In this document: in pieces, positions 55,414 to 64,000 of the stretch
How the letters are laid out: every line of letters starts with the position of its first letter
Position numbering within the stretch: position 1 is the first letter of the stretch
Source: Alopecurus myosuroides
Lineage: Eukaryota; Streptophyta; Magnoliopsida; Poales; Poaceae
Reading direction: 5' to 3'
Assembly: GCA_028641055.1 (NCBI GenBank)
Contig: CM054062.1
Span: forward strand, 173,557,642-173,621,641
Length of the DNA stretch: 64,000 nt
Position numbers and translations under genes: made by a program
The notes under the pieces: generated by a model
Seen by the model: only the letters and a program-made list of their open reading frames with translations
What the model was told of the DNA's origin: nothing
Database searches by the model: none

Positions 55414-58400
55414 CAGTGGCGGAGCCACAGGGTATGCCGGGTATGCTCGGGCATACCCTGCAGCCGAGCCATCGTGGGATGTACTACGTATTACTAGTAA
55501 GAAAAAAAAAGTATGATCGATCTATCGTGCAAAACTGACTAGCTCAATACGTGCTGCTCCCGTCAACTAGTAAGGAAACAAAAGGCACCGATCGATCCGT
55601 CCAAACCTGGTCAGCCGAAGCCATGCGTACAGCGTGCGGCGGCGTGCCTAGTAAAAAAAAAATGGTCGATTACAACTGCTAGGCATCGGTTTCCTTGGAA
55701 TAGATCAATCCAGTTATTGAAACACACGCAAGTCGCCCACGACCGCGCCGCCGGCCGCAACAACGCCTCGCCCGGATCAGGAAAGAGACGGATAATTTTC
55801 CCCAGCATCCGATCAGCTGCGAAATTTGAACGCCGGCACGCCGCTCGCACAACGTTCCGACGTCTTCGCTGGCCGCTGCGTCCCATGACCACGAAACCAG
55901 GGAAATCAACTCCTGTGCAAAATTGCAAACTGATTGTCCCTCCGGTAACAATCCAAACGGTTCAGTCCTTACTTTTATAATTCTGAACATATATTTTATA
56001 ATTATCCGTTTTCTTTATCTCTCTGAAGATATTATATCATCGTCTTTGGCTATGAATTATGATTCTATAACGCCATACGAATCTTGTATACATGTCATAC
56101 GTAGGCAATTGTCGTACTCATATTGTTTTATTTTCGGATTTTTTTTCAGTCATGAAGGGTGGAACAGACATTGCATCGCTTTTTCAGAAACACGCAGCAA
56201 AGAAGGCTGCCGCTGCTTCAATTCCTTCTCCGATTGAATCTGTGGTGACAGAGCACACACAAGAGAAAGAGAGTGTTGTTGAAGAAATTGTGAATGATAT
56301 GCCCCCGTCACCGCCACAGTCATGGCCGCCTCCACCGCCGCCGCAGCCACCGCTCCCGCCGGTTTATGACATCAACAACCTTCCACATGATCCAGGTGAA
56401 AGGCAACCCATTCAAAATTATAATGTTAATGATCAAGATGCAGTTCGAAGATCATATATTCTTAAAGGGCCATTCAAACCTTTTGCACATGTTTTTCCAA
56501 AAAGAAAGATTGCAAACAGAGACCGCCAATTCAATTTTGTATGGTTGGATACTCATGACTGGCTTGAATATAGTATCAAGAAAGATTTCGTGTTTTGCTT
56601 TATATGCTACTTGTTCAAGAAGGGCACAGGGTCAGATGCATTTACCGTCGATGGCTGGAGAAATTGGAATATAGGAGAGAAAGCACTTTTCAAACATCTG
56701 GGTTCTAAGGCACATAATGCATCTCTAGAGAGATATATTGGCTTTAGGAATCCCAAGGCATCAATTGATTATCACATTGAGAAGTGGACTGATGAGGATC
56801 TTCGTCTTTATAAAATAAGGTTGAAATATTCACTTAGATGTATCAAGTTTCTTTTGCATCAGGGATTGGCATTACGAGGACACGATGAAAGTGAAGATTC
56901 TAGCAACAGAGGGAACTTCCTTGAACTTCTGGAGTTTCTTGCAAATAATAGTGAAGAAGTGCATAAGTATGTTTTGAACAATGCTCCAGGTAATTGCTCC
57001 TTAACTAGCCCAATGATACAAAAGGATATTATTAAATGTTGTGCCATAGAAACTCGAAAGAAAATAATTGAAGAACTTGGTGATGAGCCCTATGCAATTC
57101 TAGATGATGAATCTAGTGATATATCACACAAAGAACAACTAGCTCTGTGCTTGCGTTATGTTGATCAATCGGGAAGGCCATGTGAGCACTTTATTGGAGT
57201 TGTTCATGTTGATGATACTACCTCTTTGTCACTCAAGGATGCCATTCAAGCTTTACTTGCTAGTCAGGGTTTAACTATGAGTCAAATCCGTGGTCAAGGT
57301 TATGATGGTGCTAGCAATATGAAAGGAGATATTAAAGGACTGAAAACATTGATCATGAAAGAGTCTCCTTCTGCTTATTACATTCATTGTTTTGCGCATC
57401 AGCTCCAACTAGTTCTTATTGTTGTTGCTAAGGGCAATACTGATTGTGTGACTTTTTTCGATCAAGTGTCTCTCTTGCTGAATATTGTTGGAATTTCTTG
57501 TAAGCGTCACGACATGCTTCGAAATGCTAGGCTTGAGAGTATCAAGAAAGCACTTGATTGTGGTGAACTTGAAACTGGGACTGGATTAAATCAAGAGATG
57601 GTTTTGCCTAGGCCTGGTGACACTCGATGGGGCTCTCATTACAAAACCGTATACAATATAGTTGTTATGTTTTCCACAATTCATGACGTACTCACCGAAC
57701 TTGGGGATTATACTTCATATAAGGATGATTGGACGAGAATAAATTATGTGCTTGGAGCATTTGAGAGCTTTGAGTTTGTTTTCTTCACACACTTAATGGT
57801 TCTTATTCTTGGGTATACAAATGAATTATCTGAGTGTCTGCAAAGAAGGGAGCAAGATATTCTTAATGCAATCAGACTTGTCAATGGGTCGAAGGAGAGA
57901 ATGCAACAATTGAGGTCTAATGGTTGGGTTCACTTTCTTGACAGGGTCACTCTATTCTGTAACAAACATGGTGTTGAAGTTCCCTCCATGGATGGTAATT
58001 ATGTGCCTTATGGAAAGTCAATAAGGAATGCTCGTGCCCGAAACCAAACAAATGATGACCACTTCAGAAGAGAAGTATATATTGGTGTCATCGATAAAAT
58101 TAGTCAAGAGCTTGGTAATCGGTTTGATGAGGTCAATATGGAGTTAATGTCTTGTATGTCAGCCTTCAATCCTTCAAATTCGTTTGCTTCTTTTGATGCA
58201 CAGAAGGTACGCAGACTAGCTGAATTCTGCCCCAATGATATTCCGCCCAATTATCTGCTAAAGCTTGAATTGCAACTTGATAATTACATTGATGACATGC
58301 GAAGAGATGAAAGTTTTCAAGGTATAGAGAATCTCGTTGACATCTCAGTTAAACTTGTTGAAACAAAGAGGCATCAAGTGTATGATATGGTTTACTTGCT

Positions 58401-58862
58401 TTTGAAATTGGTATTGGTTCTACCGGTGGCTACGGCAAGTGTTGAAAGGGTTTTCTCTGCAATGACTTTAGTTAAAACAAAGTTAAGAAACAAGATGAGT
58501 GATAGTCTCTTGGATGATTGTCTAGTTACATACATTGAGCGGGATATTTTCTTTGAGGTGGATGAAGATGACATAATGGAGACTTTCATGAGCTTAAGGA
58601 GGCGTAAGCCAGACAAGTCAAAGAACTAGTAGAGTGTGTGTTTTTTTTGGCATATTTAAGACTATCTGCATGGATTTCAACTATTTGTATGGTGCTTTAT
58701 ACGACTTTCATACTTAATATTTTAGGTCCATATTATTTATTGATTTTATACCGTAGTGTTATACAAATTTATAGTTATTAATTGCATTGGAAAATATATA
58801 TTATCAAAATAGCCTTTTTTTGGTGCGGCATACCCAATGTAGAAATCCTAGATACGCCACTG
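55414..58862 (+). mobile_element. hAT superfamily DNA transposon, apparently complete
   Basis: 3449 bp with perfect 8-bp target copies ACCGTGTG at 55406-55413 and 58863-58870. Terminal inverted repeats are CAGTGGCG at 55414 and CGCCACTG at the right end. Internal to them, GGGTATGCCG (55431-55440) is repeated inverted as CGGCATACCC (58827-58836). It encodes one open transposase. The 8-bp duplication and CAGTGGCG ends are diagnostic of hAT elements. No sign of internal deletion is seen, so it is a candidate autonomous copy. Confidence 0.93.
56152..58629 (+). CDS. hAT transposase with TTF-type zinc finger, intact
   Basis: 825 residues, uninterrupted. Met 56152 is preferred over Met 56092 because TTTTTTTTCAG, a good splice acceptor, ends just before it. 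The upstream codons therefore look like intron or leader. In order: polyproline (about 52-70), TTF-type zinc finger (about 125-190, with C-F-I-C at 149-152 and K-A-H-N), an RNase H-like transposase fold with I-L-D-D-E-S-S-D (Asp about 319), G-Q-G-Y-D-G-A-S-N-M (Asp about 385) and I-H-C-F-A-H-Q-L, then the hAT dimerisation region with A-T-A-S-V-E-R-V-F-S (Glu about 765). All three acidic catalytic positions are kept. It cuts and re-inserts the element in the nucleus. Plant genomes annotate such proteins as TTF-type zinc finger / HAT dimerisation domain proteins. Confidence 0.93.
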   Translation: MKGGTDIASLFQKHAAKKAAAASIPSPIESVVTEHTQEKESVVEEIVNDMPPSPPQSWPPPPPPQPPLPPVYDINNLPHDPGERQPIQNYNVNDQDAVRRSYILKGPFKPFAHVFPKRKIANRDRQFNFVWLDTHDWLEYSIKKDFVFCFICYLFKKGTGSDAFTVDGWRNWNIGEKALFKHLGSKAHNASLERYIGFRNPKASIDYHIEKWTDEDLRLYKIRLKYSLRCIKFLLHQGLALRGHDESEDSSNRGNFLELLEFLANNSEEVHKYVLNNAPGNCSLTSPMIQKDIIKCCAIETRKKIIEELGDEPYAILDDESSDISHKEQLALCLRYVDQSGRPCEHFIGVVHVDDTTSLSLKDAIQALLASQGLTMSQIRGQGYDGASNMKGDIKGLKTLIMKESPSAYYIHCFAHQLQLVLIVVAKGNTDCVTFFDQVSLLLNIVGISCKRHDMLRNARLESIKKALDCGELETGTGLNQEMVLPRPGDTRWGSHYKTVYNIVVMFSTIHDVLTELGDYTSYKDDWTRINYVLGAFESFEFVFFTHLMVLILGYTNELSECLQRREQDILNAIRLVNGSKERMQQLRSNGWVHFLDRVTLFCNKHGVEVPSMDGNYVPYGKSIRNARARNQTNDDHFRREVYIGVIDKISQELGNRFDEVNMELMSCMSAFNPSNSFASFDAQKVRRLAEFCPNDIPPNYLLKLELQLDNYIDDMRRDESFQGIENLVDISVKLVETKRHQVYDMVYLLLKLVLVLPVATASVERVFSAMTLVKTKLRNKMSDSLLDDCLVTYIERDIFFEVDEDDIMETFMSLRRRKPDKSKN

Positions 58863-59156
58863 ACCGTGTGTATGATTTATATATTTCATATTACATGTAT
58901 TTCACTATCTCTTCGCCAAACTAGTGCACATATACAATAGACAATTGTATTAGGTGTGTTGGGGACACAAGAGACTTCTTGTATAATAATTGCAGGGTTG
59001 CTTGAGAGGTATATCCTTGACCTCTACTTCCCTGAGTTCGATACACCTTGGGTGATCCACTTAAGGGGAACTTGCTGCTGTTCTACAAACCTCTGCACTT
59101 GGAGTCCCAACACTGTCTACAAGAATAGAAGCGTGCGTAGACATCAAGCTCTTTTC

Positions 59157-59173
59157 TGGCGCCGTTTCCGGGG
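59157..59173 (+). other. Primer binding site of element B
   Basis: TGGCGCCGTTTCCGGGG. It differs by one base from TGGCGCCGTTGCCGGGG, commonly reported as an Asp-tRNA-type primer site in Athila-like and related Gypsy elements. Confidence 0.75.
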
Positions 59174-59348
59174 TGGTAAGGTAAAAGGTACTCACATCCT
59201 AGTACTGTTGCTAGTGTGTGAGTGCTCGAAGTTATTTCCTTTAGATTCTGCAGTTATATTTTTTTTCTTATTTTTATTTTCACTAGTTAGGCTTATTTTT
59301 ACTTGTTCCTTGTTTTTATCTTTAGGCTTAATGGAAAACTACTAAAAT

Positions 59349-60545
59349 ATGAGAGAACTTTATAATCTTTATATTGAATTAGCACATGATGCTTTTGAAG
59401 AGAAAATTAAAAAACCTATGGAGTTTTATTGTACTTGTAGCATTTTTATTAGTATGAATTCTTTGAACACCATTATTTCTAATGCTATGGAAAAGTCTAA
59501 TCTTGGGGAAGCTAGTTTTTATGAAAATGATCTTTTTAGTTCACCAGCTTTAGGGGAGAAAATTTGCTCTGATGATACTTTATCTCCCATATGTGATAAT
59601 TGTAATGATGCTTGTGATATTTTAAATCCACCTACTAATAGAATTCCTTTTAAAATACCTATGAAAATTGTTGAACGTGTTATGAATAACTGTTATTTTG
59701 GAGATGGAACTATCCATCCTAGTGATCATTTACTCCTTATACATGAATTATGCGAGTTTTTCAAGTGTACAGTTATTTCAATGGACCAAGTTAATAAGAG
59801 GCTATTCTCTTTGTCACTTAAGGACAAAGCAAGGGAGTGGTATGAGCTACTAGATGATCCTCGTCATTTGGAGTGGAAGGAGCTTGAATATCCATTTTAC
59901 TCTAAATTTTATCCTCCTCATGACCTGCATTTAAATAGTAATTACATTTATAATTTTCATCCTCGTGATGGAGAAAGCATTGCTCAAGCTTGGGGGAGAC
60001 TAAAACCATTAATATTCAAATGTCCTAACCATGAGCTTCCTGAGGAAATAATTGTTACTAATTTTTACGCAAGGCTTTTAGGCTATTGCAAGGATTATCT
60101 AGATGCATGTTTAGAGGTTTATTTCACAAGTAAGAAGGTTGGAGCTAGGTGGAATATTCTTGAAACAATTCAAAACAATAATGAAGATTGGGATAACGAC
60201 AAAGGTAAAAAATCAGGTATAAACTATGAGTATGATTGCATTAAGTCTTTCGTTGAAACTGCTGATTTTTAAGAACTTGGTGCTAAATATGGTATTGATC
60301 CTCAAAGTATTGTTGATTGTTGTAGATCCTTTGTTTCTCATATTAATGTTCCTAAAGAAAATTGGGACATATATCATGAACCTTTTAAAGACACTTTCAT
60401 GAAAAATGAAATTGTTATTAATGATTGCAATGAACATGCTCAAACTTCTGAAAATACTATTTCTTATAAGCATGTTAATTTTTGTGGAGAACTTAGACCT
60501 TGTAAAAAGAATCAAATCGAACAAGAATATTTTATCCATCACAAG
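59349..60545 (+). pseudogene. Gag of element B (Athila-type), one stop
   Basis: Open from Met 59349 to a TAA at 60270-60272, then continuing in frame to about 60545. The gag core has RLFSLSLKDKAREWYELL, W-K-E-L-E-Y-P-F-Y-S-K-F-Y-P-P, Y-N-F-H-P-R-D-G-E-S-I-A-Q-A-W-G-R-L-K, K-C-P-N-H-E-L-P and F-Y-A-R-L-L. This is the Athila/Gypsy capsid pattern. The N-terminal part is acidic and Asn-rich. A CCHC knuckle follows 70 bases downstream in another frame. This is the only structural protein in the element and would form the particle if the stop were absent. Confidence 0.8.
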
Positions 60546-60618
60546 AATGAAAAAACTAGAACGTGAAACATGGGTCTAAATGATCTTGGTGAAAATTTGT
60601 TCCCTCCATCCTTTTATT

Positions 60619-60661
60619 TGTGAACTTTGCTATGAAGTGGGTCATTTCAATTTTCAATGCT
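60619..60661 (+). pseudogene. CCHC zinc knuckle of element B Gag
   Basis: Translates as C-E-L-C-Y-E-V-G-H-F-N-F-Q-C, a perfect C-x2-C-x4-H-x4-C nucleic-acid-binding knuckle. It lies in frame 1 while the capsid part is in frame 0, so at least one frameshift separates them. Confidence 0.85.
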
Positions 60662-60690
60662 CAGGATATAATAGTAGCCTTTAGAATCCA

Positions 60691-61984
60691 ATGAGTAATG
60701 CAAGTTTGTATTGTGATGACATGATCACTTCTAATCAGTATGATGAACTTACATTATTTTTGGGGTGTGAAGAGTTACCAAGAAAAACTTCTTTGGTAGA
60801 TATGAGTGCTTTTGATATGAATAGCGTCCTGCATGGTTGTCATCTTTATTGTGTCAATAATTTCCACGCAAATACTTACATACAAAATATTATAAAATAT
60901 GAGACTTTACCAAAATATGATAGGACTAATATGTGTTTTGCTCTTATTAATGAAGAGGAGGAATCCTCCAAAGTTTTTTCTATTGTTTCTCACAATAAGC
61001 CAGGGTATATGGAGAAGTTTCCTTTCAAGCCTCTCCCTCCTAAAGAGGGGAAGAAGAAGTAGAAGAGGAGTAAAAGGAGAGAGGTAGCGGTATCTCTTCC
61101 TAAGCATGTTGCTTCTATTATAGTTTTTGCTGATGAGTCTGAACTCGACGATGTTCCTATGCCTGTTACTTATGAAAGTGATCATGATTTGGAGAAACAC
61201 ACTACTTTTGATATTGAAAATCTCTTTGGTACCAATTTTGAAAATAATAATGATAATTGTTGTACTATTAGTAATATCCATGTTCCTTCCAATGATGATA
61301 TAGAAAGCTCTAGGTTTGTGGATGATGTTTTTGAAAATCCTTTTGCTACTGATGATTATATGTTTGATACATCTCCTTCTAGTAAAATTATGATATGTTT
61401 ACAAAAGAACACACTTTGGAAGATAACTATTCTATTGCTAATGATGATACTATGTCCCCAGTCTTTGATAACTATTATGAGGAATACTATAACATAGGCT
61501 AAAATTACAATTATCCTTATGAAACTTGTCATAGTTATGGAGGGATTACCCAAAACATCTCCCTAATATACAACTTGTCTATCATGTTGGAGTACTTTAT
61601 GATGATTACAATGATGAATATGATATTTTCAGTTCACCTACTATTGGGGAGAAAATTAATTATGATTATAATATGCCTCCTATATTTGATGATTATGGCG
61701 AGGCAAATAATAATGATAGCTATTTTGTTGAATTTTCTCCTACTACTATTAATGAGGATGTTTGTTCTTATGTGGGGAGTATTAATTCTTTTATGCATGT
61801 GTCTCATGATAAGAATGTTTTATGTGATAGTTATATTGTTAGTTTCATTCATGATGCTACTAAAAGTTATTATGAAAGAGGGAAACAGGGTTTTATGTAT
61901 CTTAATAATATTAAGTTTCCCCTCTTTATGTTGAATTTTTTTAAGTTGCTATTATTTTGTCTTCCTATGCTAGCCACTTTGTGA
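60691..61984 (+). pseudogene. Downstream acidic ORF of element B (unknown role)
   Basis: Three plus-strand stretches (60691-61062, 61159-61497, 61673-61984), interrupted by stops and frameshifts. They are Asp-, Asn- and Tyr-rich: E-L-D-D-V-P-M-P-V-T-Y-E-S-D-H-D, S-R-F-V-D-D-V-F-E-N-P-F-A-T-D-D, and L-C-D-S-Y-I-V...H-D-A-T-K...Y-Y-E. The last block closely matches element A at 20308-20395. The first stretch (CEELPRKTSLVDMSAFDMNS) resembles nothing I can name. This segment replaces pol. No catalytic motif is visible. Confidence 0.5.
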
Positions 61985-64000
61985 TTTATTGACTTGTTTT
62001 TATACAAGATTCTTTTTCATAGGAAGTGGGTTAGAATTAAATTTGTTTTATGTTTGCTTCTTGATTCTCTCATTTTCTTTAATTTATATTTCTTATGTTA
62101 GCAACTTCTCAAATTATCATGCCTAGCTAAAAGGCGTTAAAGAAAAGCACTTCTTGGGAGATAACCCATGTTTTTATTTTTGCAATGTTTTCTACTATTT
62201 TCTTTGAGTCTTGGAAGTTGTTACCTCTGTATCAACCTCTACTTATCCTTTTTATTTCGTTTTTGTGCCAAGAGTAGCCTCTAATAGGGAGGAAGTAAGA
62301 TTTGGGGAAGTTGCTGACCTGAAACAGACTCTGTGGAGCCACCAAAAAATTGATTCTCTCAGCCAGAACGTCGAGTTGATCTGCAAATTTTTGTGCACAT
62401 ACCCCAGGTTATTATTTAACTATCATTAGCTTTGCACTTTTTTATTTGAGCAACAAAAGATTCTCGTAAAAAAATCGATATTTACATGTTGTTATGTTTT
62501 GACAAATTTCTACCAATATTTGCGTTTGCCTTTTAATCTCTTTGTTTTGGTGTTATTTTGAGGGAAAGAGCTTTAAAATAAGTTGTGAAAGTAGATAATG
62601 ATTTAAATAGGTGTTATACTTGTGTTGAAAACTGAACCAAAGTGGATTTATTATTTTGATTATACTAACGTTGCTAATGAAGATTGTGTGAAGTTTTGTA
62701 TGGAGTGAGTTTTCAAGTGTAGGGAGAGAACAATGATATGATGAGATGAAGGATGGAAAAAAGCTCAATCTTGGGGATGCCCCTGTCATCCCAAGATATA
62801 TCCAAGAAGTACAAGCGTCAAAGCTTGGTGATACCGAAGGCATCCCCTTCATCAACAAAAATATCAGGTCCTCTTTCTAGACACTATATTTTTATTGCTT
62901 CATATATTATGTGTTATTCTTGGAGCGTCAGTTATTTTTGCTTTCAGTTTGTTTACTTTTATTTGTTGTATTTTATGGTTGGATCATATCATATTTTTTT
63001 GGGAGAGAGACACGCTCCTTTTTATTGCTTAGAACACTCTAGTTTTCACTCTTATTGTTCTGTGAATGTTCACTTTTTTCTTGTACTGTGTTTAGCCCTT
63101 GTTTTCTAATCGTACTTTGTTTAGATATTTTTGGTTTGCTTCAGTTATATATTATTAGCTCTCTGGTCTTTGATGAATATTATCTATGAGAGTTGTTTCA
63201 AACAAGTTAATTGGTGCTGGAGAAGAGTAAAATATTTCATACTTATAGTGGTGCATTTGAAAACTTGTTTAGACAGTGGCTTAGACTTTAGCATGTCCCG
63301 TTAGATGTTATTTTAATTCTATCCTTAGTGATTATTATGTAGCATGACTTGTCCCAAATATCTGAGAGTGCTTAATGTGCCATTGAAAGAATCATGAGTT
63401 GTTTTTGTCACATTGAAGCATAATATTGTGGTATTCTCCTTCGAATGCTTTATTTGGTTGACTTGGCGCATGCTTACTCCATGTTATGAATACAAACCAG
63501 TCACATGTAGCCTATATGATGATTTAGTTTTTGGCTTGTAGTACCGTTTATTCTTTGATTAATAATGTCTTTGTCGCTATGCATGATTATGGCCATTATT
63601 GCTCTCTTAAATTGTCGTTCCAGTCTTTTGCTAGCCTCCACCTGTACTGAGTATGAGCTCTACTCGTGCATCCAACTCCCAAAAACTAAACTATGACAAA
63701 TGTGTCCACCATACCTACATACATGTGGTATTTAACCGCCACTCCAAGTAAATTTCTCATGTGCTACCTTTAAAACCTTCAAAATTATATCTGATTTGTG
63801 CCCTGTTTTAGCTCATGAGGACGTAAATAGAGAATCTTTATCTCACTTGTTGATTGGACTTCACACACCTGGACTAGTGGCACATACGCTTATCCAAATT
63901 AATAGGAGAGCTGACAGCGGGGTGCTCAGCCCCAAAATTGGTTACTATATATTCTCTTCACTCTTTTTACCCATGATTTATCAGTCAAAGCATAATTGTG
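61985..64000 (+). other. 3' internal noncoding region of element B
   Basis: AT-rich. It shares with element A the GGCGTTAAAG...GGGAGATAACCCA block (62130-62170), the CTTGGGGATGCC tract (about 62770) and the TGTTATTCTTGGAGCG stretch (about 62911). I see no gene. The 3' LTR is beyond the window. Confidence 0.65.

Larger units (their letters stand above)
54634..59146 (+). repeat. 5' LTR of element B, interrupted by hAT transposon
   Basis: Starts TGATACGTCTCAAACATATC and ends GTAGACATCA, ten bases before the primer site. The portions 54634-55413 and 58871-59146 are LTR. The rest is the hAT element and its target copy. The start and the AACCTATTG...AAGATGCC block match elements A and the solo LTR at 50003. 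Confidence 0.8.
54634..64000 (+). mobile_element. Athila-like, gag-only LTR element B (runs off the window)
   Basis: The 5' LTR is 54634-59146 (1056 bp without the hAT insert), then a TGGCGCC-type primer site, gag, further ORF remnants and a noncoding 3' region. The 3' LTR is not reached. Judged by element A, where the shared CTTGGGGATGCC tract lies about 2 kb from the LTR, it would start near 64800. No protease, RT or integrase is present. Gag similarity and the primer site are of Athila type. This copy must have moved with proteins from other elements. Confidence 0.8.

Noticed and set aside
17851..59146. One giant element formed by the similar LTRs of A and B
   Set aside because: Element A has its own 3' LTR after a polypurine tract at 23642, and element B has its own primer site and gag after its LTR. 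They are separate insertions.
1..64000. CRISPR arrays, bacterial operons or ribosomal RNA genes
   Set aside because: No regularly spaced repeats with unique spacers, no bacterial gene organisation and no rRNA sequence were seen. Everything points to plant nuclear DNA.

Overview
This window looks like intergenic heterochromatin from a large grass genome, most likely a Triticeae species (wheat, Aegilops, rye or barley group). The evidence is an almost unbroken stack of nested LTR retrotransposons and LINEs of types familiar from that tribe, plus a SINE that closely matches the Triticeae Au SINE. I found no convincing host gene. The only long intact reading frame is a hAT-type transposase (56152-58629).

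Layout, left to right. (1) 1-275: a decayed LINE fragment on the minus strand. (2) 276-2538 and 15216-17850: one minus-strand LINE (ORF1, then endonuclease, reverse transcriptase and zinc-binding tail), split by a 12.7-kb Tat-lineage Gypsy element at 2539-15215. That element has gag, protease, RT, two RNase H domains and integrase on the plus strand. It also carries an antisense gene with an intron and its own TATA box. (3) 17851-24326: an Athila-like, pol-less element (A) that lacks its primer site and has a truncated 3' LTR. It is fused directly to (4) 24327-31635, a decayed minus-strand Copia element of Angela/BARE type, whose 5' LTR carries a small LINE tail. (5) 31636-34158: unassigned sequence with one LINE scrap. 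(6) 34159-44859: a very young LARD-like element with two 4.94-kb LTRs around only 828 bp of internal sequence. (7) 45262-47893: a plus-strand LINE tail split by a Copia-type solo LTR. (8) 48821-49111: an Au-type SINE. (9) 49484-52840: a minus-strand LINE split by an Athila-like solo LTR. (10) 52841-54633: unassigned, probably an old LTR element. (11) 54634 to the window end: a second Athila-like gag-only element (B) whose 5' LTR is interrupted by a complete 3.4-kb hAT transposon (55414-58862).

The elements record an insertion order. LINEs came first, and LTR elements then landed in them. In three places, removing the inserted element together with one target-site copy makes the host LINE collinear again. 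The two Tat LTRs differ at roughly 9 percent of sites by eye. The two LARD LTRs differ by only 14 substitutions and 4 small indels over 4.94 kb, so LARD is by far the most recent LTR insertion here. The hAT element has perfect 8-bp target duplications and an open transposase frame, so it is also young.

I did not find an obviously new biological system. The best leads are the antisense spliced gene in the Tat element, the extreme LTR-to-internal ratio and tRNA-like motifs of the LARD element, and a conserved acidic ORF of unknown role downstream of gag in the two pol-less elements. All protein calls come from motif recognition by eye. No database search was run.
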